DNA of 64,000 bases from Tidjanibacter sp. (GCA_017936605.1 JAGBFH010000016.1:35981-99980), one strand, 5' to 3'. Numbered from the stretch's first letter, positions 53,398-62,062 are shown. Notes: generated from the sequence alone by a model not told the origin. A program made the numbers and translations.

Positions 53398-53494
53398 ATT
53401 TTACACCACCTTCAAAGGGGCGAGCTCCTCACTTACTTCGAGTAAGCTGCGGGCTCGCCCTTCTTGTTGGCACAAAATTTCCTCCGCGATATGC
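53381..53494 (+). repeat. Bracket hairpin A6, containing the rnhA stop
   Basis: Left arm GCACATCTCGCGG pairs with CCGCGATATGCAC at the right end. Middle arm GGTAAATTTTACACCA with TTGGCACAAAATTTCC; inner stem GGGCGAGCTCC / GGGCTCGCCC with TCA and CTGC loop parts. No T run at the end. Confidence 0.78.
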
Positions 53495-53765
53495 ACTCGG
53501 GCACAAAGGTGCCAGCGAATCTACCGTCTACCGACAATAAGGTCTTTAAGGTCTTTAAGGTCCTTAAGGGCTAAAAGGGCAAAAAGGGCAAAAAGGGCGA
53601 AAAGGAATTCAAAATTCAAAATTATTTATTAGGGAATTTGTCAATTCTCGCAAATGCGAGTAAGCGAGAGCAGAGGGCACATCTGCACTCTGCCGAGCGG
53701 GAGCATTTTAGACAAAACTTCAGTTTTGTCAATTCTCAACTTTCAACTTTCAATTCTCAACTTTT
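53495..53765. repeat. G-F block and J element before fabK
   Basis: G and F units (53540-53605) are followed by CAAAATTC units, the J element (53641-53734) and I-like TTTCAACTTTCAATTCTC repeats. No gene seen. The only promoter hint is TATCTTTA at 53770-53777. Confidence 0.8.
53641..53734 (+). repeat. J element, copy 1 (94 bp)
   Basis: Holds three hairpins: CTCGCA-AA-TGCGAG, GCAGAG..CTCTGC, and GACAAAACT-TC-AGTTTTGTC. It matches 58299-58392 at 93 of 94 positions. Both copies lie in the same orientation, upstream of a gene. Confidence 0.93.
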
Positions 53766-53813
53766 TCGCTATCTTTACATCCTATTTTTCATTTGAATAA
53801 CTGAATAGAAGCT

Positions 53814-54761
53814 ATGATTAAGAGTAGAATTTGCCAGATGTTGGGCATTGAATACCCTGTGATTCAGGGCGGTATGGCGTGGGTGGCCGATGCGTCGCTC
53901 GCCGCAGCCGTGTCCAATGCGGGCGGTCTGGGCCTCATCTCCTCCATCAATGCAGGTACGGAGGCCGTGAGAAACGAAATCAGAAAATGCAGAGAACTTA
54001 CCGATAAGCCCTTTGGCGTCAATATTATGTTGCAGGCCCCCAATGCGGATGAGATTGCCTCATTGGTTGTCGAGGAGGGAGTGAAGATTGTCACCACAGG
54101 TGCGGGCTCCCCCGTGAGGTTTATGGAGGCGTGGAAGGCTGCCGGCATCAAGGTTATCCCCGTGGTGGCCTCGGTGGCCCTGGCGCTGAAGATGCAGCGT
54201 GCTGGTGCCGATGCCATCGTTGCCGAGGGTGCCGAGTCGGGCGGCCACGTGGGCGAACTCCACACTATGCCTCTGGTGCCCCAAATAGTTGACGCTGTGG
54301 ATATTCCTGTGATTGCAGCGGGCGGTATCTGTGACGGTAGAGGGGCAGCTGCGGCCTTTATGCTCGGCGCCGAGGCAGTGCAGGTAGGCACACGCTTTCT
54401 GGTGGCCAAGGAGTGCAATGTCCACCCCCGCTACAAGGAGAACATCCTCAAGGCTACCGACATCTCCACAACCGTCACCGGTAAGAGCCTCGGACACCCC
54501 GTGCGCTCCCTCAAGACCCCCTTCTCGCGCGAGTTCGCCAAGATGGAGAGCGACCCGCAGACAAGGCCCGAGGATATACTCTCCTTCGGCACGGGCTCAC
54601 TGCGCAAGGCGGTGCAGGAGGGCGACGAGAACGGTAGCTATATGGCCGGCGAGTGTGCCGGTATGGTGCGCGAAGAGCAGTCGGCAAGGGAGATTGTAGA
54701 AGACCTCGCGCTGGGTGCCGAAAGGGTTATTAAGGAGTTTATTAACAGCCGATTGGCATAG
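53814..54761 (+). CDS. fabK: Enoyl-ACP reductase II (FabK-type flavoprotein)
   Basis: The 315-residue FMN-dependent TIM-barrel protein has YPVIQGGMAWVADASLAAAVSNAGGLGLIS, KPFGVNIML, VTTGAGSP, EGAESGGHVGE (conserved His) and PVIAAGGICDGRGAAAAFMLGAEAVQVGTRFL. It resembles nitronate monooxygenases, but the MAW and HVGE motifs and the fabZ gene directly downstream support FabK, the last reductase of the fatty-acid cycle. FabK-type enzymes are not inhibited by triclosan like FabI; whether a FabI also exists is unknown here. Confidence 0.9.
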   Translation: MIKSRICQMLGIEYPVIQGGMAWVADASLAAAVSNAGGLGLISSINAGTEAVRNEIRKCRELTDKPFGVNIMLQAPNADEIASLVVEEGVKIVTTGAGSPVRFMEAWKAAGIKVIPVVASVALALKMQRAGADAIVAEGAESGGHVGELHTMPLVPQIVDAVDIPVIAAGGICDGRGAAAAFMLGAEAVQVGTRFLVAKECNVHPRYKENILKATDISTTVTGKSLGHPVRSLKTPFSREFAKMESDPQTRPEDILSFGTGSLRKAVQEGDENGSYMAGECAGMVREEQSAREIVEDLALGAERVIKEFINSRLA

Positions 54762-54773
54762 GTGCAGGCGAGT

Positions 54774-55184
54774 ATGAATCGTGAAGAGCTGAAAGGGTAT
54801 TTGCGCCACCGCGAGCCTATGTTGCTCCTGGATGAGGCTGAGGTGATAGAGGAGGGTAGGTGCGAGGCACGCTACCGCATACGCGGGGATGAGTTTTTCC
54901 TTGAGGGACACTTCCCCGACAACCCCATTGTGCCGGGGGTGATTCTCTGTGAGATTATGGCGCAGAGCTGTGCGCTGCTCGTCAAGGAGGACCTGCCGCA
55001 GAAGAGCACCCTCTACTCGGGCATCGACAATGTGAGGTTCAAGAATATGGTGCGCCCGGGCGACGAGTGCCGAGTGGTGGCCACGCTGGTCCATAGGCGC
55101 GGACCGCTGGTCCTCTGCCACGCCGAACTCTCGGTCGGGGGCAAACTATGCTGCCGCGGCGACCTCTCCTTTGCTCTGGTATAG
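54774..55184 (+). CDS. fabZ: 3-hydroxyacyl-ACP dehydratase
   Basis: A hot-dog fold protein of 136 residues with LRHREPMLLLDEAEVIE, the catalytic His in FFLEGHFPDNPIVPGVILCEIMAQ with the partner Glu, then VRFKNMVRPGDECRV. It removes water from 3-hydroxyacyl-ACP before FabK acts. ATG 54774 is 12 bp after the fabK stop; a GTG at 54762 directly follows the stop, so coupling is likely either way. Confidence 0.93.
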   Translation: MNREELKGYLRHREPMLLLDEAEVIEEGRCEARYRIRGDEFFLEGHFPDNPIVPGVILCEIMAQSCALLVKEDLPQKSTLYSGIDNVRFKNMVRPGDECRVVATLVHRRGPLVLCHAELSVGGKLCCRGDLSFALV

Positions 55185-55192
55185 TTGTTTTG

Positions 55193-55240
55193 TCGCCTTT
55201 TTCAAAAAAAAGCTCCGCAAAAAACTTTTAGTGTAGAGCC
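55193..55240 (-). repeat. Leader module B in reverse, after fabZ
   Basis: Read on the minus strand it is AAAGTTTTTTGCGGAGC followed by a T-A hairpin, as before parE. It lies away from any start codon and may be a relic. Confidence 0.55.
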
Positions 55241-55351
55241 TGCGAGAATGGGAGATGTGTGGCTGCCTAAAGACAGAGGAGTAACCCTAAAGGCCCACCA
55301 TCCTCAAGTAAACTTGATAAAAGGTCGTTAGACTTTCGACCTTCGACTTTA

Positions 55352-55394
55352 GACAAAAAAACGACAGCCCGAATCTCGGGCTGTCGTTTTTGTC
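55352..55394. terminator. Terminator of the small HTH gene
   Basis: Stem GACAGCCCGA / TCGGGCTGTC extended by GACAAAAA..TTTTTGTC; symmetrical, so it can act for both strands. Confidence 0.92.
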
Positions 55395-55410
55395 TTGTGC
55401 GCCTTGCGGA

Positions 55411-55659
55411 CTATTTCTCCAGCTCTTTGAGGATGCGCAGAGCAGCGTTGAAGATGGTGTCGTCGTCGAAACTTACGGTTCCGCCATCGGGACCCTCCTC
55501 GAAGTGTACACCCGCGGTCGTACCTGCCTCGAAGTGACGACCGCCAAAATAGTTCCTTACTTCATCTGCATCGCAGCCTACCTCGTCTGCGATGCGCTGC
55601 ATGCTTCCGCTGGGCAATTTGTCCTTGATGCGACGCAATTCATTAAAGGTTGTAATCAT
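55411..55659 (-). CDS. Small helix-turn-helix protein, Bacteroidetes-specific
   Basis: An 82-residue protein starting MITTFNELRRIKDKLPSGSMQRIADEVGCDADEVRNYFGG, in which GSMQRIADEVGCDADEVRNYF looks like an HTH. The second half is acidic and Gly-rich with GVHFEEGPDGGTVSFDDDTI. I recognise it as a conserved short putative DNA-binding protein of Bacteroidales of unknown target. It stands alone with its own terminator, divergent from dnaK. Confidence 0.82.
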   Translation of the reverse strand: MITTFNELRRIKDKLPSGSMQRIADEVGCDADEVRNYFGGRHFEAGTTAGVHFEEGPDGGTVSFDDDTIFNAALRILKELEK

Positions 55660-55775
55660 AGTAATATTAAGATTTAGTTTGTAATCCGTTAATGGAAATT
55701 TTTAGCACCATAAAATTACAACCCTTTTGTGAGAAAAAAAAATTTTGCCACCACTTTTTTTCTTTGGCCCATTTT

Positions 55776-55836
55776 TGACACCCACAAACTGACAAAATGT
55801 CAGTGCCGAAGAGGGCTTTTGTGTCAGAAGTGTCAG
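55776..55836. promoter_or_regulatory. Cluster of TGTCAG/TGACA sites upstream of dnaK
   Basis: TGACA at 55776, a perfect palindrome CTGACAAAATGTCAG at 55789-55803, and direct TGTCAG at 55822 and 55831. Such clustering suggests an operator or activator site. It lies about 155 bp before dnaK and 130 bp before the divergent HTH gene. Confidence 0.5.
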
Positions 55837-55991
55837 TTGTGGCACGGTTTTGCTGCTTGGCACAGAGATTGAACATTCCTCAAGCAAAACGGGACAAATA
55901 CTTTAGGCCCGAGCCCCAATAGAGAGTGGGGCAACAAAAGAGAATAGATAAAATATAAGTAAGTATAAACAACAAAAAACAAAGTAAGATT

Positions 55992-57893
55992 ATGGCAAAG
56001 ATTATTGGTATCGACCTTGGTACAACCAACTCGTGTGTAGCAGTTATGGAGGGCAATGAGCCCGTAGTTATCCCCAACAGCGAGGGTCACCGCACGACCC
56101 CTTCGATTGTCGCTTTCACCGACGGTGGTGAGCGCAAAGTGGGCGACCCCGCAAAGCGTCAGGCTATCACCAACCCCAAAAATACTGTCTTCTCCATCAA
56201 ACGCTTTATGGGTGAGAAGATGAGCCAGGTGGCAAAGGATGTGACCCGCGTTCCCTACTCGGTAGTGTCGGGTGCAAACGATGTTCCTATGGTGGAGATT
56301 GGCAACCGCAAATATACCCCCCAGGAGATTTCGGCTATCGTTCTTCAGAAGATGAAAAAGACTGCCGAGGACTATCTCGGAACCACTGTAAGTGAGGCAG
56401 TTATCACTGTGCCCGCATACTTCAGCGACTCGCAGCGTCAGGCTACCAAAGAGGCTGGTGAGATTGCAGGTCTGAAGGTGCGCCGTATCATCAACGAGCC
56501 TACCGCAGCAGCTCTCGCCTATGGTCTTGACAAGGCCGGCAAGGATATGAAGATTGCTGTTTATGACCTCGGTGGTGGTACCTTCGATATCTCCATCCTC
56601 GAGCTCGGCGACGGCGTGTTTGAGGTGAAATCGACCAACGGTGATACCCACCTCGGTGGTGATGACTTCGACCATGTGATCATCGACTGGATGGCCGCAG
56701 AGTTCCAGAGCAAACACGGCATCGACCTGCGCAAAGACCCTATGGCTATGCAGCGTCTGAAAGAGGCCGCCGAGAAGGCCAAAATTGAGCTCTCGAGCAG
56801 CACCTCGACCGAGATTAACCTCCCCTACATTATGCCCGTAGACGGTATTCCCCAGCACCTTGTGATGACCCTCACCAGGGCCAAATTTGAGCAGCTGGCC
56901 GACTCGCTTATCCGCGCAACCATTGAGCCTTGCCGCAAAGCGCTCAGCGATGCAGGACTCACTGCAAATCAGATAGATGAGGTTATCCTCGTGGGCGGCT
57001 CGACCCGTATCCCCGCAATCCAGAAGGTGGTTGAGGACTTCTTCGGCAAGACCCCCTCGAAGGGTGTGAACCCCGATGAGGTTGTGGCTATCGGTGCCGC
57101 TATTCAGGGTGGCGTTCTCACCGGTGAGGTTAAGGATGTGCTCCTGTTGGATGTTACTCCTCTGTCGCTCGGTATTGAGACCCTCGGTGGCGTCTTCACC
57201 CGACTGATTGATGCCAACACTACCATCCCCGTGCGCAAGAGTCAGGTATTCTCCACCGCACAGGACAACCAGCCCGAGGTTGAGATTCATGTTCTCCAGG
57301 GCGAGCGCCAGATGGCACGCGACAACAAGACCATCGGTCGCTTCCACCTCGACGGCATCCCCGCAGCTCCCCGTGGCGTACCCCAGATTGAGGTTTCGTT
57401 CGACATCGATGCCAACGGTATCCTGAGCGTTTCGGCTAAGGACAAAGGCACCGGCAAGGAGCAGAGCATCCGCATCGAGGCCTCCAGCGGTCTGACCGAC
57501 GCAGAGATTCAGCGTATGAAAGACGAGGCTAAGGCCAACGAGGCCAAGGATAAAGAGGAGCGCGAGAGGGTTGACAAAATCAACGGTGCAGACAGTATGA
57601 TTTTCTCGACCGAGAAGCAGCTCAAAGAGTACGGCGACAAGATTCCCGCCGAGAAGAAACAGGCCATCGAGAGCGCCCTCGCAGAGCTCAAGAGTGCCCA
57701 CTCGTCGCAGAACATCGCAGGTATTGACGCTGCAACCGAGAAACTCAACGCCGCTTGGCAGGCAGCCTCGCAGGACATCTACGCCCAGGCTAACGCACAG
57801 CAGGCTCAGGGTGCTCCTCAGGGCGAGCCCGGCCAGCAGCAGGGCGGTGGCGCTCAGCAGGCTGAGGATGTTGAGTTCGAAGAGGTGAAATAA
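55992..57893 (+). CDS. dnaK: Molecular chaperone DnaK (Hsp70)
   Basis: The 633-residue Hsp70 has [64 protein letters not shown], the interdomain linker [11 protein letters not shown], the substrate-binding beta domain and helical lid, and ends EDVEFEEVK after a Gln/Gly-rich tail. It folds new and stressed proteins with DnaJ and GrpE; the dnaJ end is at the start of this window and not adjacent. Codon use is that of a highly expressed gene. No CIRCE element is seen; the TGTCAG cluster may be its control region. Confidence 0.98.
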   Translation: MAKIIGIDLGTTNSCVAVMEGNEPVVIPNSEGHRTTPSIVAFTDGGERKVGDPAKRQAITNPKNTVFSIKRFMGEKMSQVAKDVTRVPYSVVSGANDVPMVEIGNRKYTPQEISAIVLQKMKKTAEDYLGTTVSEAVITVPAYFSDSQRQATKEAGEIAGLKVRRIINEPTAAALAYGLDKAGKDMKIAVYDLGGGTFDISILELGDGVFEVKSTNGDTHLGGDDFDHVIIDWMAAEFQSKHGIDLRKDPMAMQRLKEAAEKAKIELSSSTSTEINLPYIMPVDGIPQHLVMTLTRAKFEQLADSLIRATIEPCRKALSDAGLTANQIDEVILVGGSTRIPAIQKVVEDFFGKTPSKGVNPDEVVAIGAAIQGGVLTGEVKDVLLLDVTPLSLGIETLGGVFTRLIDANTTIPVRKSQVFSTAQDNQPEVEIHVLQGERQMARDNKTIGRFHLDGIPAAPRGVPQIEVSFDIDANGILSVSAKDKGTGKEQSIRIEASSGLTDAEIQRMKDEAKANEAKDKEERERVDKINGADSMIFSTEKQLKEYGDKIPAEKKQAIESALAELKSAHSSQNIAGIDAATEKLNAAWQAASQDIYAQANAQQAQGAPQGEPGQQQGGGAQQAEDVEFEEVK

Positions 57894-57931
57894 CACCATA
57901 ACACATATAGCGGGCGACAGCTCCGTTATAT

Positions 57932-57987
57932 AACAAAAAGTTGCTCTGGCACTTACGCTTAAGTAATGTGCCAGAGCATTTTTTGTT
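57932..57987 (+). repeat. Hairpin A7 after dnaK (divergent bracket type)
   Basis: AACAAAAAGTTGCTCTGGCA pairs with TGCCAGAGCATTTTTTGTT around an ACTTACGCTTAAGTAA loop. The loop resembles that of A1 but the middle arms are missing. It ends in six T and likely terminates dnaK. Confidence 0.75.
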
Positions 57988-57989
57988 GT

Positions 57990-58430
57990 AAGCCTTACAT
58001 TCATCCCGCCAGCTGCAATATTTCGTCGACAGACGACGGTCGACAGAGGACAGAGAACTGAAAACTAACAACAGACCTCTCCCGGGCTTCGCCCACCCTC
58101 CCCTGACTCAGGGGAGGGGAAGGGCCAAAAGGGCCAAAAGGGCCAAAAGGGCCAAAAGGGCAAAAAGGGCGAAAAGGGTTTATGGGGCTTATAGGTCCCA
58201 TAGGTCTTATAAGTCCCATAAGTCTTATAGGCCCCATAGGACCTTAAGGACTTTAATGACCTTAATGACCTTAAGGAATCTCCCATCTCTCTCAATTGTC
58301 AATTTTCGCAAATGCGAGTAAGCGAGAGCAGAGGGCACATCTGCACTCTGCCGAGCGGGAGCATTTTAGACAAAACTTCAGTTTTGTCAATTGTCAATTG
58401 TCCATTTTCAATTTTCAACTTTAGCCCCGT
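57990..58430. repeat. D-F-E-G-H-I-J mosaic between dnaK and secDF
   Basis: A reverse D box (58068-58118), seven F units, E units (58176-58240), G and H units, I, the second J element (58299-58392) and I again. Apparent open frames with GPFGPF or similar tripeptide repeats here are products of the 9-bp units. No gene seen. Confidence 0.85.
58299..58392 (+). repeat. J element, copy 2 (94 bp)
   Basis: Differs from copy 1 at one base near its left end (T for C in the first hairpin arm). It ends 43 bp before the secDF promoter. Confidence 0.93.
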
Positions 58431-58434
58431 TTGT

Positions 58435-58464
58435 TTTGTGTATTGAAAAAAAGTGTTAACTTTG
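58435..58464 (+). promoter_or_regulatory. secDF: Promoter of secDF
   Basis: TTTG (58435-58438), an 18-bp spacer and TAACTTTG (58457-58464). The leader of about 95 nt has GCGCG-rich hairpins (58475-58500). Confidence 0.7.
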
Positions 58465-58562
58465 CGGGCTAATTGCGCGTTGCGCGCTCTCGCGCGTGAG
58501 GGGCAAGCACCAACAAGACAAGACAAAAACAAACAATAATTTTTTCAAAACCTATCAAAAAA

Positions 58563-61500
58563 ATGCAGAACAAAGGTCTTATTAAATTCATCGCGATTGT
58601 TTTGGCTCTCGCGTGTGCTTATCAGCTTTCGTTCACATTTGTTTCGATGAGGGTGGAGAACAAGGCAGAGAAATATGCTATCGAGCAGGTTGCTGCTACC
58701 ACCGTTACCGAGGCAGATTTGGCTAAAGCAAAAATGAGCGAAGAGGCTTACCGCGAGTCGCTCCTGGTGAAGAAGGAGCAGCAGTACCTCGACAGTGTTA
58801 AATCCAAACCTGTTTTCAATGTCCTTGTGAAGAAATTTACCTACGCAGAGGTGAAAGAGAAAGAGATTAACCTCGGTCTTGACCTCCGTGGCGGTATGAA
58901 TGTTATGTTGGAGATTGCAGTTGAGGATATCGTTGTGGCTCTCTCGAACGACTCGAAGGACCCCGTATTCCTCGCAGCCGTTGAGGAGGCTAAGGCAAGC
59001 AACCAGGGTGACTTCATCTCGGCTTTCGCTAAATCCTATGACCGTCTTTCCAATGGCGCACCCCTCGCTCTGATTTTCAACAATCAGATTATGAAGGACA
59101 AAGTGTCGCTCAATAGCACCAACGATGAGGTACTCCAGGTACTTCGCGAGGAGTCGGAGAGCGCAATTTCGAACTCCTACAATGTGCTCCGTAGCCGTAT
59201 CGACCGCTTTGGTGTGGCACAGCCCAACATCCAGCGTATGGAGAACTCGGGTCGCATCTTGGTGGAGCTCCCCGGCGTGAAAGAGCCCGAGCGTGTTCGT
59301 AAACTCCTCCAGGGTACCGCTTCGTTGGAGTTCTGGGCAACCTACGACGGCAATGAGGTTCTTCCCCAGCTGGAGCGTGCAAACCGCGTGCTGAGGGACC
59401 TTCAGGTTGTTGAGCAGCCCAAAGCTGAGGAGAAGAAGGCCGCCGAGGGTGACTTGGTAGCCGAGCTCGAGAACGCTGAGGTTTCGGAGAGCGCCGCAAG
59501 GGAGGCTTTCGTGAAACACAATCCTCTGCTTGGTAAGCTGGAACTTAACAGCTACGGTGGTCCCGTTGTAGGTCGCGCTATGAGCTACGATATGGAGGCT
59601 ATCGACGAGATGCTTGCTATGCCCCAGGTGAAGGCTGTCATCAACCCCGATGTACGCTTTATGTGGAGCGCCAAGGCTATCGATGAGGCAGGCACCGTAT
59701 ATGAGCTCTACGCTATCAAGGCCGACGGCCGTGACGGCAAAGCTCCTCTGGATGGTGGCTCGGTTGTAGACGCTTCGCCCCAGTACTCGCAGACTGGTGG
59801 TGCGGCCGAGGTAGATATGGTTATGAATGCAAGTGGTGCCAATGTTTGGGCTCGTATGACCAAGGCCAACATCGGCAAGAGCATCGCTATCGTTCTCGAC
59901 GGTGTTGTTTATTCGGCTCCTACCGTTCAGAATGAGATTACCGGCGGTCGCTCGGCTATCACCGGCAACTTCACCATCACCGAGGCTACCGACCTTGCCA
60001 ATGTGCTCAAGTCGGGTAAACTGCCCGCCCCCGCACGCATCATCCAGGATACCGTTGTAGGTCCTTCGCTGGGTGCAGAGAGTATCAATGCTTCGCTCAT
60101 CTCGTTTGTGATTGCATTTGTGCTCGTACTGCTCTATATGATCTTCTTCTATAGCAACGCAGGTGTTGTGGCAAGCATCGCTCTGATTTGCAATGTCTTC
60201 TACCTCTTCGGTATTCTCGCATCGTTTGGTGCAGTGCTGACCCTTCCCGGTATCGCAGGTATCGTGCTGACTCTGGGTATGGCTGTGGATGCCAATGTGA
60301 TTATCTACGAGCGCGTGAAAGAGGAGCTCAAGGCTGGCAAGGCTCTTGCCAACGCTATCACCGAGGGTTACAAGAACGCTATGAGCGCCATTATCGACTC
60401 GAACATCACCACCATCATCACCGGTATCGTGCTGTTCATCTTCGGTACTGGTCCTGTTCAGGGCTTCGCTACCACCCTTATCATCGGTATCATCACCTCG
60501 CTCTTCACCTCGCTCTTCTTCACCCGTATGATGTTTATGGCTCGCGTAGGTAAGGGTAAGAACATCAAGTTCTCCTCGAGGCTTACCGAGAACTTCCTCT
60601 CCAATACCAAGGTTAACTTCATCGGCATCCGCAAGGTATCCTATGTGGTTTCGCTCGTTCTGATCGTTGCTTCGGTTATCTCGCTCTCGACCCGTGGTTT
60701 GAACTACGGCGTTGACTTCTCGGGTGGTCGTACCTTCGTTGTACGCTTCGACCAGCCCGTGACCGCCGACAATGTTCGTGAGGGTCTTCAGGTAGTATTC
60801 GACGCTGCCGAGGGTGAGGCCAACGAGAAATCGTTTGAGGTTAAGCAGTTTGGTGACGACGCTACTATGCGTATCGTAACCCAGTATCGCCACTCGGATG
60901 AGAGCGATGAGGCTACCGCACAGGTTGAGAACCTGATTTATGAGGGCGTTAAGGGCCTCTACAAGCAGGAGCTCACCATCGACGAGTTCACCTCGACCGC
61001 TACCAACCCCAACGGTATCATCCAGGCCGATATGGTAGGCCCCAGCGTTGCTAAGGATATTACCCGCGGTGCATTCATCTCGGTATTCTTCGCACTCTTG
61101 GCCATCGGTCTTTATATCATCCTGCGATTCAAGAAGTGGCAGTGGGGTGCCGGTTCGGTTGTTGCTCTTGCACACGACGCGTTCCTCACCATGGGTATCT
61201 TCTCGCTGTTGCACGGCCTTCTGCCCTTCAACCTCGAGATCGACCAGTCGTTCATCGCTGCTATCCTGACCATTATCGGTTACTCGATCAACGATAAGGT
61301 GGTTATCTTCGACCGTATCCGTGAGTTTACCACTCTCTATCCCAAGCGCAACCTGAAGGAGACCATCAACGCAGCTGTTAATACCACTCTGGCCCGTACC
61401 ATCAACACCTCGGGTACCACTCTGGTAACTCTGCTTGCAATCTTCCTCTTCGGTGGTGCTGTGATTCGTGGTTTCGTATTCGCACTGATGTTTGGTGTGA

Positions 61501-61589
61501 TTATCGGTACCCTCTCGTCGGTATTCATCGCAACTCCCGTATCCTACGACCTTATGAGCAAGGCCGAGAAGAAAGCGGCAAAGAAGTAA
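58563..61589 (+). CDS. secDF: SecDF fusion protein translocase subunit
   Basis: SecDF uses the proton gradient to pull exported proteins into the periplasm. The 1008-residue fusion has a SecD part (GLDLRGGMN, first periplasmic domain with a Glu/Ala-rich insertion about 280-310, six membrane helices with IVLTLGMAVDANVIIYERVKEE) and a SecF part from about 690 (GVDFSGGR, LTIIGYSINDKVVIFDRIRE). The SecD/SecF fusion is usual in Bacteroidetes. It has its own promoter and terminator. Confidence 0.97.
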   Translation: MQNKGLIKFIAIVLALACAYQLSFTFVSMRVENKAEKYAIEQVAATTVTEADLAKAKMSEEAYRESLLVKKEQQYLDSVKSKPVFNVLVKKFTYAEVKEKEINLGLDLRGGMNVMLEIAVEDIVVALSNDSKDPVFLAAVEEAKASNQGDFISAFAKSYDRLSNGAPLALIFNNQIMKDKVSLNSTNDEVLQVLREESESAISNSYNVLRSRIDRFGVAQPNIQRMENSGRILVELPGVKEPERVRKLLQGTASLEFWATYDGNEVLPQLERANRVLRDLQVVEQPKAEEKKAAEGDLVAELENAEVSESAAREAFVKHNPLLGKLELNSYGGPVVGRAMSYDMEAIDEMLAMPQVKAVINPDVRFMWSAKAIDEAGTVYELYAIKADGRDGKAPLDGGSVVDASPQYSQTGGAAEVDMVMNASGANVWARMTKANIGKSIAIVLDGVVYSAPTVQNEITGGRSAITGNFTITEATDLANVLKSGKLPAPARIIQDTVVGPSLGAESINASLISFVIAFVLVLLYMIFFYSNAGVVASIALICNVFYLFGILASFGAVLTLPGIAGIVLTLGMAVDANVIIYERVKEELKAGKALANAITEGYKNAMSAIIDSNITTIITGIVLFIFGTGPVQGFATTLIIGIITSLFTSLFFTRMMFMARVGKGKNIKFSSRLTENFLSNTKVNFIGIRKVSYVVSLVLIVASVISLSTRGLNYGVDFSGGRTFVVRFDQPVTADNVREGLQVVFDAAEGEANEKSFEVKQFGDDATMRIVTQYRHSDESDEATAQVENLIYEGVKGLYKQELTIDEFTSTATNPNGIIQADMVGPSVAKDITRGAFISVFFALLAIGLYIILRFKKWQWGAGSVVALAHDAFLTMGIFSLLHGLLPFNLEIDQSFIAAILTIIGYSINDKVVIFDRIREFTTLYPKRNLKETINAAVNTTLARTINTSGTTLVTLLAIFLFGGAVIRGFVFALMFGVIIGTLSSVFIATPVSYDLMSKAEKKAAKK

Positions 61590-61618
61590 ACTTGTAGTGA
61601 ACTTTAGATAAGTTTCGC

Positions 61619-61658
61619 GAGCGGTGGGGCCCATCTGGTGCCTCACCGCTCCTTTTTT
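61619..61658 (+). terminator. Terminator of secDF
   Basis: GAGCGGTGGGGC and GCCTCACCGCTC (one G-T pair) with loop, followed by six T. Confidence 0.9.
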
Positions 61659-61679
61659 GCCGACGACCGACAAAAAGGA

Positions 61680-62045
61680 AATTGAAAATTGAAAATTATT
61701 TTAAGGACTTTAAGGAATCTCTCATTTCTCCCATTCTTACTACCGAAGCACAACAGACCTCTCCCAGGCTTCGCCCACCCTCCCCTAACTTAGGGGAGGG
61801 GAAAGGCCGAAAGGGCCAAAAGGGCCAAAAGGGCTTATAGGTCCCATAAGTCTTATAGGTCTTATAGGTCTTATAAGTCTTATAGGCCCCATAGGACCTT
61901 AATGACCTTAAGGAATCTCCCATTTCTCTCATTTCTCTCATTTCTCCCATTCTTCTACCGAAGCACAACCGACCTCTCCCTCCCTAATTTCCCAAATTCT
62001 CTGCCCACGATATCAATTTTCAACCATCAATTTTCAACTTTCAAC
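61680..62045. repeat. I-G-H-D-F-E-G-H-I mosaic before cdaA
   Basis: The block runs through all common modules: I, G, H with ACCGAAGCACAAC, a reverse D box (61757-61800), F, E (five or more 9-bp units), G, H with the same ACCGAAGCACAAC, and I. The second H to ACAACC-GACCTCTCCC part repeats the first, so the block seems made of a tandem duplication. No gene. Confidence 0.85.
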
Positions 62046-62062
62046 TCTTTTTCGTATTTTTG
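62031..62062 (+). promoter_or_regulatory. cdaA: Promoter and structured leader start of cdaA
   Basis: TTTT/TTTC (62031-62035), a 20-bp spacer and TATTTTTG (62055-62062). The leader to 62199 is about 130 nt and G/C-rich with a GGCGCTTGGGGC..GCCCACGCC hairpin, long for this genome. Confidence 0.5.

Noticed and set aside
55857..55874. Sigma-54-type promoter before dnaK (TTGGCACAGAGATTGAA)
   Set aside because: Spacing fits, but the essential GC at -12 is GA; a second candidate at 55840 has the GC but is one base too short. No enhancer-type regulator is near.
55660..55991. CIRCE heat-shock operator before dnaK
   Set aside because: No TTAGCACTC-N9-GAGTGCTAA or close variant is present.
57990..58295. 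Small open frames with GPF, SLR or RPMG tripeptide repeats (also near 17059-17400, 47789-48070 and 61696-61968)
   Set aside because: Tripeptide repeats follow automatically from 9-bp tandem units; frames occur on both strands and have no start context.
58545..61673. 1042-codon open frame antisense to the whole secDF gene
   Set aside because: It is the mirror of the strong codon bias of secDF. The protein is His/Thr-rich without any known domain, and secDF itself is certain. The same holds for long antisense frames over mutL, secA, parC, the M3 peptidases, ileS and dnaK.
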